DNA of 6,259 bases from Phyllobacteriaceae bacterium (GTDB lineage Bacteria > Pseudomonadota > Alphaproteobacteria > Rhizobiales > Devosiaceae): positions 1-6,259 of the forward strand of contig JAAZLP010000361.1 in NCBI GenBank assembly GCA_012799265.1. Direction: 5' to 3'. Below the pieces are notes generated by a model, which saw only the letters and a program-made list of their open reading frames with translations, did no database searches and had not been told where the DNA came from. Both the position numbers and the translations under genes were made by a program. Below are positions 1 to 4,922 of the stretch, one piece after another (the stretch's first letter is position 1; each line of letters begins with the position of its first letter).

Positions 1-324
1 CGAACATCTGAACGCCCCTGTTTGAGGATCCTGGATCATGTGCAGTGAGGTGATAATGGCGTCTCGAGCGTTGATCCGAATGAGGCTGGCATTGCCTCCC
101 GAGGCGGTGCAGATACCAATGTTGCCATAACGATCAGCCGCCCGAAGGATAGCGCGCTCTTCGCCGGTCAACACAGAAACAGGTTTCTCGCGTAAATCGG
201 TCAGCAGCAACCGGTCATTGCCGTCATCGAAGATTCCGGCTGTTGCGGGAAGCCCGACGAGCGCCGTTGCAATCAAAATCACAAGTGATGCAATGGCCTT
301 CAGTCTGCCTGCCTTCATGTCCAT
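1..324 (-). CDS. Secreted protein, possible degenerate trypsin-like serine protease (partial)
   Basis: The reading frame is open from the left edge to ATG at 324; a second in-frame ATG lies at 318. The 324 start is preferred because GGAG at 341-338 lies 13 bases upstream. Counting from the 318 methionine, residues 1-27 form a signal peptide: a basic KAGRLK start, a hydrophobic stretch, then PATA. The protein should therefore be exported. Residues 62-100 (DRYGNIGICTAS, then SLIRINARDAIITSLHMI) match in layout the N-terminal part of secreted trypsin-like proteases, where a small strand leads to the catalytic His of a TAAHC-type box. Here that box reads TSLHM, with His93 retained and the neighbouring residues changed. 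The Asp and Ser of the triad would lie outside the window, so catalysis cannot be judged. The gene starts 50 bases after the stop of the LprI-like gene on the same strand, so an operon is likely. The frame is well supported; the protease call is tentative. Confidence 0.55.
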   Translation of the reverse strand, partial: MDMKAGRLKAIASLVILIATALVGLPATAGIFDDGNDRLLLTDLREKPVSVLTGEERAILRAADRYGNIGICTASGGNASLIRINARDAIITSLHMIQDPQTGAFRCS

Positions 325-374
325 CTCATCGCCAGTTCTCCGGATTCAACGGAAACCCACACAGCTTCCTCATC

Positions 375-1253
375 CTAGTCAGGCCAGGCTGCGCTATCCA
401 TGCCATCAAGCGCGATCCTCAATCGGCCGCTCTCGATCACCCAGGCGATATGATTGGTCGCGCTGAACGTCGCCCTTGCCGGTGTCGGAGACGGCAAGGG
501 TCCGAGGATTTCAAGGCGCGGCCCGTCGCCCTCGATGGTACACAGATTGGCGATGGCGTGGCTGACGTCACCTTCATCGTTTTCTCGTGCGAACAGGAAA
601 ACGCCGTCATTACAATCCGCGCCGCTACTGCAATAACTGCACGAGGTGATGTCGATGGTCTCGCTCTGACCTTCGGCGCCAAGTGAAATATCGATGAGAC
701 GCTGATCTCCGTCCTGGCGTGTGGCCCACGCAATACCGCTTTCCTCATCGCTGCGAGCGAGGCCATCGGGATCGCCAAAATGACTGGTGATGCGCAGCAA
801 TTGCATGCCCCGGCACCACGCATAGGCGTGGTCGGTCAGGTAGACGAGGCTCTCAAGTCGCTGTTGTGTCAGGTCCAGTCGGCACGCGCCCGCGTTGATC
901 CAGGCGCCGGTATTGCCGGGAGAATTCTCGATCAGCGTGCAATAGCTGTCGCGATAATCGAGCCAGGCCGATTGCGAGGTGGCAATCGCGTCGCGGTCCG
1001 CTGCGCTGCAATAGTTCTTTGCCGCCCGGGCGAGCGCGGTCTCGATGTCCAGATCCAGCACGGCGCTCTGGTCCATCATGCAATCACCGGCCATGGCGCC
1101 GCCAAGAGCGTAATTCGGCTGATCGAGACAGGCCGAATAGGCTTCGCCGATATTGAAATGCTCAGCACGGGTCGGCGTACCGGCCAGGGCAAGCACGCCG
1201 GAAGTGAGTGCGAGCAATATTGCAATGTCTGATAGAGTGCCGACGCTCTTCAT
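375..1253 (-). CDS. Secreted cysteine-rich LprI/DUF1311-like protein
   Basis: The protein has 292 residues. The frame stays open up to 1385, but ATG at 1253 is chosen because a signal peptide begins there (residues 1-30, ending GTPTRA) and GGGGAA lies 10 bases upstream. Residues about 34-147 match the LprI N-terminal (DUF1311) layout: ACLDQ, a DCMMDQSAVLDLDIETAL helix, then SQSAWLDYRDSYC (93-105), GACRLDLTQQRLESL and WCRG. The founding LprI of Mycobacterium is a lysozyme inhibitor, but most family members have no known activity. The region from 150 to 292 is an extra domain that I do not recognise; it is acidic and contains a Cys cluster at 205, 208 and 214. There are ten cysteines after the signal peptide, which suggests disulfides in the periplasm. 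The likely operon partner is the secreted protein that follows. No clear promoter was found upstream. Confidence 0.85.
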   Translation of the reverse strand: MKSVGTLSDIAILLALTSGVLALAGTPTRAEHFNIGEAYSACLDQPNYALGGAMAGDCMMDQSAVLDLDIETALARAAKNYCSAADRDAIATSQSAWLDYRDSYCTLIENSPGNTGAWINAGACRLDLTQQRLESLVYLTDHAYAWCRGMQLLRITSHFGDPDGLARSDEESGIAWATRQDGDQRLIDISLGAEGQSETIDITSCSYCSSGADCNDGVFLFARENDEGDVSHAIANLCTIEGDGPRLEILGPLPSPTPARATFSATNHIAWVIESGRLRIALDGMDSAAWPD

Positions 1254-1557
1254 AATGCCGCAGTTCCCCAGGGTTATGAGCCGCCGCGTTCGGTGGGGCC
1301 GACATCCCAATCCTGTTCGACCGTACGCAACCGAAGAAAGTTTACACAATCGCCGCCATGATGTCCCGATCGGCTCCAACACCACCGAAGATTGCTTCCA
1401 TCGACTGTCAAATGCGCCGTTTGGGCATAATCCCGATAGGCGTTGTACTTATCTATCACAATATCCGGCTTGCTGTGATAGGTTTTTCTCCTAACGTAGT
1501 GCAAAATCAGGATTTCTGCACCACTTCCTCCCCCGCAGCGGATGCAAGATGCTGGAC
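1254..1557. other. Non-coding region upstream of the LprI-like gene
   Basis: This gap of about 300 bases should hold the promoter of the minus-strand LprI-like gene, but no convincing -35/-10 pair was found. It contains two imperfect palindromes. One lies at 1451-1483 and is described separately. The other, at 1499-1521, pairs GTGCAAAAT with ATTTCTGCAC around a 4-base loop with one bulge. Short open frames cross the region in several directions, but none has a ribosome-binding site or recognisable motif. Confidence 0.5.
1451..1487 (+). repeat. Inverted repeat with T-run (weak terminator or operator)
   Basis: CTATCACA at 1453-1460 pairs perfectly with TGTGATAG at 1474-1481 around a 13-base loop. 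A G-T pair and an A-T pair extend the stem to ten pairs, and five T residues follow at 1483-1487. On the plus strand this resembles a weak intrinsic terminator, but no plus-strand gene ends just before it. It could equally be an operator for the divergent genes on either side. The stem is AT-rich and the loop is large, so terminator function is doubtful. Confidence 0.35.
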
Positions 1558-1587
1558 TTGACGCTCGTTAGCGGAAATCTGCTATGT
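1558..1587 (+). promoter_or_regulatory. Candidate sigma70-type promoter for the GNAT gene
   Basis: TTGACG at 1558-1563 matches the -35 consensus in five of six bases. CTATGT at 1582-1587 follows after 18 bases and is an acceptable alphaproteobacterial -10. Transcription would begin near 1593-1596, at or just before the GTG/TTG start region of the GNAT frame, giving a leaderless or nearly leaderless message. The sites were identified by eye only. Confidence 0.4.
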
Positions 1588-1595
1588 TCTGAACG

Positions 1596-2092
1596 GTGTT
1601 GATACGACAAGAACAAGAGGGGGATCGTGGCGCTATCGCTGACGTTACAGCGCGGGCATTCGCCGGTGTGGAGTACAGCGACCAGACCGAACTGAAATTA
1701 TCGCAAGGTTGCGGGCGACCGACGCCTTGACGATTTCGCTGGTTGCTATCGAGAGCGGCATTCTGGTCGGACACGTCGCCTTCTCGTCGGTCATGATCGA
1801 CGGGACGGATCACTGTTGGTTTGGCCTAGGACCTGTATCGGTCAAACCCGATCATCAGGGAACAGGCATTGGTTCGGCCCTGATCCGCACGGGTCTTGAG
1901 CAACTTCGCTCCCGAGGTGCCGCCGGATGCGTGGTTCTCGGTGATCCAGCCTATTATTGTCGCTTCGGTTTCGAACAAGATGATGATTTGCGTTACGAGA
2001 GCGTGCCGCCCGAATACTTCATGCGCATAAACTTCACTACCGACGATACGCCAACCGGCCGCGTCGAATATGCACCTGCCTTTGCAAGGTAG
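1596..2092 (+). pseudogene. GNAT family N-acetyltransferase, frameshifted
   Basis: Two adjacent frames together encode one complete GNAT protein of about 165 residues, the usual length for YhbS-like members. The first frame starts at GTG 1596 or TTG 1599; an in-frame TGA at 1590 rules out earlier starts. It reads LIRQEQEGDRGAIADVTARA and continues to SDQTE. Homology then passes to the -1 frame at GAA 1694, reading EIIARLRATDALTISLVAIE and onwards. One missing base at about 1691-1693, in GAACTGAA, explains the break; read literally, the first frame stops at TGA 1728-1730. The second part carries the acetyl-CoA binding motif (GPVSVKPDHQGTGIGSALI, with Q-G-T-G-I-G) and the GCVVLGDPAYYCRFGF block typical of this subgroup. 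An internal TTG at 1709 could start only a truncated protein lacking helix 1. This is either a true inactivating mutation or a sequencing error. The substrate is unknown. The gene is convergent with the diguanylate cyclase. Confidence 0.85.
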
Positions 2093-2179
2093 TGCCACTG
2101 GCCTCGTTCCTTGCAGGCATCAGCGCAGCCTCCGAGCTACCTAACCTCGATGCGGGCCAAGCAGCTGGTAATTTCCAAC

Positions 2180-2209
2180 GAGGTTATCATGGTGTTGAGC
2201 GATAACCTC
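2180..2209. repeat. Perfect 9-bp inverted repeat between convergent genes
   Basis: GAGGTTATC at 2180-2188 and GATAACCTC at 2201-2209 are exact inverted copies around a 12-base loop. The right arm overlaps the first two stop-codon bases of the minus-strand diguanylate cyclase. Its place between converging genes fits a two-way transcript end, but no T-run follows in either direction, so classic intrinsic termination is not supported. A protein-binding palindrome is an alternative. Confidence 0.4.
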
Positions 2210-3449
2210 ATGACCGAAATTGCCGAACACGAACCGGATCCAGTGGATGCGAAAATTTGTGCTCTGCTTCGCCGCACTGGGTGGTTGTGGGTCGTCGACG
2301 GTCAATTTTGCTCTCGTGGCAAAGCGGGCCTGGATCATTGCGCTGCTTGCTTCCAAGCATGAGCTCGTCAGCACGCTCGAGGCTTTCCGATAGCGTTAAC
2401 GATCCTCCAGGCCGCCACTCTGTCATCCCGATGCTCGCCGAGATGTAGATTTCCCATCCCTTCCAAACGAAGGGTGTATTGGAGATGGCAGCGCTAATTC
2501 TCTCAGCAATCTGGTGCGCTTCATCTTTGCTTGTATTCGAAAGCAGCACGCAGAATTCGTCGCCGCCAATGCGGGCAAATATGTCGCCCTCGCGCAAAAC
2601 AGCACCCGCAAGATTGGCAATCTGAATGAGAGCGGCGTCGCCAGCGGCATGTCCGTATCGGTCGTTGATCGTCTTAAACCTGTCGAGGTCAATCATCATC
2701 ACGACGATTGGTGTGTTTGACCGCTGCACCAATGCTTCGCAATGGAGCAGTCTATCGCGAAAGCCCCGGCGATTGGTGAGGCCGGTCAAGTCGTCCCTTG
2801 TGGCAAGGTCGGTGAGGTTCGATTTTAACCGATCGACAGCCATCAACAGAAAGCCGAGGTTCCACACACTAGCACCGAGAATGGCACATACCAGGAACCA
2901 GGCGGCGTGATCGTAATATTGCTCGCTCGTAACTGCTCCGATCAAACGAAGGCTGTTTGTGACCGCCTCGCTTCCCTGCCCCAGAATAATGATTAAGGCG
3001 GCAGCTATGGCGACAGAAGCACCGGCCGATCGAGAGCGTGCGTGCCAAAGCGTCGTGACCGCCAAGGTTACAGGAATAATCTGACTGGCCGCAGCGATAA
3101 CATTGACGGCCTCCTGGCGAGACCCAAGCATAAAAAGGCCCGCCATGGTGCTGGCCATGATCACAAAGACCGCTGTGCCGTCGAACTGGGAGCCATAAAA
3201 AACACGAAGCCCCTGCCACATCGTGGCAAAGCTCCCCGAAACCAGGGTCAATCCCGCAAGAGCTATGAAGCCGCTTTCCTGGCCCAAAAAGAGAAGGGCG
3301 CCGCTGACGCATGTCATGACGAGCGCGGCCAGCCAGTACCGGGCGGCGGTCATCGAGCTGTTAGTATAGGCGATGACCGCCCACACCACGGCAAGGCTTG
3401 CGGAGTTCAGCAAGATGATAACGTAAAGCGTAAGGAAATCGAGTTGCAT
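2208..3449 (-). CDS. Membrane-anchored diguanylate cyclase (GGDEF)
   Basis: This 413-residue protein should make cyclic di-GMP from two GTP at the inner membrane. Residues 1-205 hold about six to seven hydrophobic segments (near 8-28, 38-56, 60-80, 92-109, 117-136, 144-158 and 183-204). I cannot assign them to a named MASE or 7TM family. A short linker (VDRLKSNLTDLATRDD) leads into the GGDEF domain at about 217-372: DDLTGLTNRRGF (219-230), IDLDRFK with metal ligands D254 and D256, NDRYGHAAGD (262-271), and an exact GGDEF signature at 295-299. RxxD at 286-289 lies five residues before the signature and forms a product-inhibition I-site. The enzyme should therefore be active and feedback-inhibited. 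The final 40 residues after LMLGSKQR look unstructured and may be read-through past a lost stop. AGAGG at 3458-3454 is the likely ribosome-binding site. The gene converges on the GNAT gene. Confidence 0.93.
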   Translation of the reverse strand: MQLDFLTLYVIILLNSASLAVVWAVIAYTNSSMTAARYWLAALVMTCVSGALLFLGQESGFIALAGLTLVSGSFATMWQGLRVFYGSQFDGTAVFVIMASTMAGLFMLGSRQEAVNVIAAASQIIPVTLAVTTLWHARSRSAGASVAIAAALIIILGQGSEAVTNSLRLIGAVTSEQYYDHAAWFLVCAILGASVWNLGFLLMAVDRLKSNLTDLATRDDLTGLTNRRGFRDRLLHCEALVQRSNTPIVVMMIDLDRFKTINDRYGHAAGDAALIQIANLAGAVLREGDIFARIGGDEFCVLLSNTSKDEAHQIAERISAAISNTPFVWKGWEIYISASIGMTEWRPGGSLTLSESLERADELMLGSKQRNDPGPLCHESKIDRRRPTTTQCGEAEHKFSHPLDPVRVRQFRS

Positions 3450-3808
3450 TGCCCCTCTGGGAACGGATCATTTCGACAATGCCCGCAGGAATGTGGCAGC
3501 CGATGACATGACCGTCTCCCTATATCGGCTCGGCAAACTTCCCCTTAACGCAGCAGCTAAGCTTTTATCGGATCAGCCGCATCGGGCATCGATATGCCGG
3601 GGGGATTCATACGGTTCGACTGGACGGCCAAATCGTCGGGCGGCGGCCCGAAGTCTTTAGGGCTAACCAGGGGACGACGTAGTTTTCTCGCGCGAGCGCG
3701 ATACAACGACATTCCTGCTGGTAATTCGACGAGCAGTTGGCCGCTTCTCCATGTTCGCAGACCGTCTCAAGAAACTCGATGGCGAACGGGCATCGGGGTC
3801 GTGTCCGT
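3450..3808. other. Region without a convincing gene
   Basis: This stretch should contain the promoter of the minus-strand diguanylate cyclase at its left end and the break point of the integrase remnant at its right end. Short open frames exist in several directions. One on the plus strand is open from 3667 and reads GDDVVFSRERDTTTFLLVI and on, but it has no recognisable family and no start before ATG 3751. No tRNA that could serve as an attachment site is visible. Confidence 0.5.
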
Positions 3809-4003
3809 TGCACGACACCTCAGATTGCCGCCATCACCGGGCACTCGCTCAAGACAGTGACGGCGATCCTCGACAAATACCTTGCCCGCACCCGCGTTCT
3901 CGCTGGCGAGGCTGTGACCCTGTTTGAGAACGCAAAGAGCACAAAGTTTGCAAACCGTCTGCAAACCAGAACCCAGAAGCCCCTAAAGGGAGACGCTAAG
4001 TGA
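3809..4003 (+). pseudogene. 3' remnant of a phage-type tyrosine recombinase (integrase)
   Basis: The last 64 residues of a site-specific integrase are present, starting at CTTPQIAAITGHSLKTVTAI and ending at the TGA at 4001-4003. They include the GHS box (catalytic-position His, residue 12 of the remnant) and the nucleophile in LDKYLART (Tyr24), followed by the family tail ENAKSTKFANRLQT. Upstream of 3809 the frame remains open to a TTG at 3737, but the residues there do not match the expected 'TRLAxAG' lead-in. The homology therefore breaks abruptly, and most of the protein, including both catalytic Arg residues, is gone. Such integrases insert phages and genomic islands, so this is probably the scar of one. 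It differs in family from the second recombinase fragment at 4221, so the two are not halves of one gene. Confidence 0.8.
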
Positions 4004-4220
4004 TTGAGAAATATGGAGCACCCGCTGCGATATAGACGGGCACTGTAGTTGTTGGGAAATTTCAGTTCACACGACCAACTGAATGGCCGTTTAGCGCCCC
4101 ATGCACGAACCCGCTCCGCGGGAGGGGTGCGCGCGGTCAGTTCAGCGTTATCGTTTAGACCTTTGAGCGAGTGAGGTCGCAGTCGGACCATGGAGTTTCT
4201 TTCAACGAGAGGAACTCCCC
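4004..4220 (+). other. Structured non-coding leader with several hairpins
   Basis: Three structures are visible. TTCAGTT (4061-4067) and AACTGAA (4077-4083) form a perfect 7-bp hairpin with a 9-base loop. Then comes a nested GC-rich stem: CCCGC (4110-4114) with GCGGG (4118-4122) inside GCGCCCC (4094-4100) paired with GGGGTGCGC (4124-4132), allowing one bulge. Finally an inverted repeat spans the start codon of the next gene. The 8-base word TCAGTTCA occurs directly repeated at 4062-4069 and 4137-4144. The position before an IS91-associated recombinase suggests the end of that element, but no known terminus could be matched by eye. Confidence 0.4.
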
Positions 4221-4224
4221 ATGG
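4188..4224 (+). repeat. Inverted repeat enclosing the start of the second recombinase
   Basis: CCATGGAGTT at 4188-4197 is the inverse of AACTCCCCATGG at 4213-4224, apart from two extra bases in the right arm. The left arm contains an out-of-frame ATG. The right arm contains the true ATG at 4221. The ribosome-binding sequence AGAGGA (4208-4213) falls mostly in the loop. If the hairpin forms in mRNA it could limit translation of the recombinase. Confidence 0.45.
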
Positions 4225-4640
4225 TTATGTCATCGACCGCTGCTCCCACCACGCCACTGCGCCAACGCATGCAACAGGACATGCTGATGCGCGGCCTGGG
4301 CGTCCACACCCAGCACGATTATGTGCGCCACGTCCGGCGCTTCGCCGCCTTCTTAGGTCAGAGCCCTGATGTGGCCACGGCAGATGATATCCGCCGCTAC
4401 CAGCTCTTTCAGCATGAGAGCGGCGTCAGCCCTTCCACGATCAACGGTGCGGTCTCGGCCTTGCGCTTCCTGTTCGACGTGACGCTGAAGCGGCGGGATC
4501 TGGCGCGGGCCCTGGTGATCACCCGCTATCAGCGCCAGCTGCCCGACGTGCTCAGCATCGAGGAGGCGACCCGGTTGCTCGAGGCGGCACCAGGCATCAA
4601 GTACAAGGCCGCGCTCGGGGTCGCCTATGGCGCGGCCTGA
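4221..4640 (+). pseudogene. N-terminal half of an IS91-associated tyrosine recombinase
   Basis: The frame gives 139 residues from ATG 4221, with AGAGGA seven bases upstream. Residues about 13-95 are the SAM-like core-binding domain: PLRQRMQQDMLMRGL, HTQHDYVRHVRRFAAFLG, then TINGAVSALRFLFDVTL. The catalytic domain begins at LPDVLSIEEATRLLEAAPG and continues to KYKAALGVAYGA, then stops. In the family the next residues are GLRASEV, which carry the first catalytic Arg, and full proteins are roughly twice this length. Every catalytic residue (R, K, H, R, Y) is therefore missing and the product cannot recombine DNA. The stop arises because the sequence changes at about 4635-4639 into unrelated helicase sequence, and the TGA at 4638-4640 is read there. 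This recombinase type is commonly found beside IS91-like transposases; no transposase is present here. Confidence 0.85.
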
Positions 4641-4922
4641 CCGAGATCGTGCAGATCATCGGTCGGGCCACCCGCGACGCGCCGGGCAAAACCCGCGCCC
4701 GCTTCACTAACCTGATCGCCGAACCGGATGCATCCGAGGAAGCTGTCACCGAGGCCATCAACGATACCCTAAAAGCTATTGCTGCCAGTTTGCTGATGGA
4801 GCAGGTGCTTGCGCCCCGTTTCGAGTTCAAGCCGAAGAACCCACAAAGCGGGCCGGTCGAGGGCTTCGACTATGGTGAAGGCGGCTATGACCCCAACAAG
4901 ACCAATGTCGGCTTCAACGAGG
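4637..4922 (+). pseudogene. Fragment of an SF2 (DEAD/DEAH-type) helicase
   Basis: About 95 residues of helicase sequence lie in a frame with no proper start: LTEIVQIIGRATRDAPGK, then ARFTNLIAEPDAS, LKAIAASLLMEQVLAPRF and GGYDPNKTNVGFNEDG. QIIGRATRD is motif VI of superfamily 2 (arginine fingers) and normally sits near the end of the second RecA-like domain. The Walker A and DEAD/DEAH motifs, which would come earlier, are absent, and the homology ends after NEDG at about 4922. The frame then continues as nonsense to TGA 5051-5053. Homologues, as I recall them, are stand-alone helicases often found on islands and plasmids. GTG 4649 could open the frame but has no ribosome-binding site, so expression is unlikely. 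Confidence 0.75.
4859..4863 (+). promoter_or_regulatory. Fortuitous ribosome-binding site for the TraA fusion frame
   Basis: GAGGG lies eight bases before ATG 4872, which is in frame with the truncated TraA sequence. A second candidate, GAAGG at 4877-4881, lies five bases before ATG 4887 in the same frame. Both sites fall inside the helicase debris, so they would have arisen by chance. Confidence 0.35.

Noticed and set aside
437..823. Minus- and plus-strand open frames inside the LprI-like gene
   Set aside because: They are shadows of the LprI-like gene, which has a signal peptide and family motifs in its own frame.
1274..1504. Minus-strand open frame of 76 codons upstream of the LprI-like gene
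   Set aside because: It starts with TTG without a proper ribosome-binding site, and its residues match nothing I know.
2111..2362. Plus-strand open frame of 83 codons after the GNAT gene
   Set aside because: It overlaps the C-terminal end of the diguanylate cyclase, has no convincing ribosome-binding site and shows no motif.
3599..3625. Similarity of GGATTC...GGTTCGACTGG to the 5' end of tmRNA or a tRNA T-arm
   Set aside because: No stem pairing, tag-peptide frame or CCA end follows, so neither a tRNA nor tmRNA is supported.
3667..3927. Plus-strand open frame reading GDDVVFSRERDTTTFLLVI and on, with ATG at 3751
   Set aside because: It looks protein-like by eye, but no family is recognisable, there is no start in its best part, and it overlaps the integrase remnant in another frame.
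3809..4640. The two recombinase fragments as one permuted or inverted gene
   Set aside because: The C-terminal piece comes before the N-terminal piece and belongs to a different recombinase family, so they are not halves of one protein.
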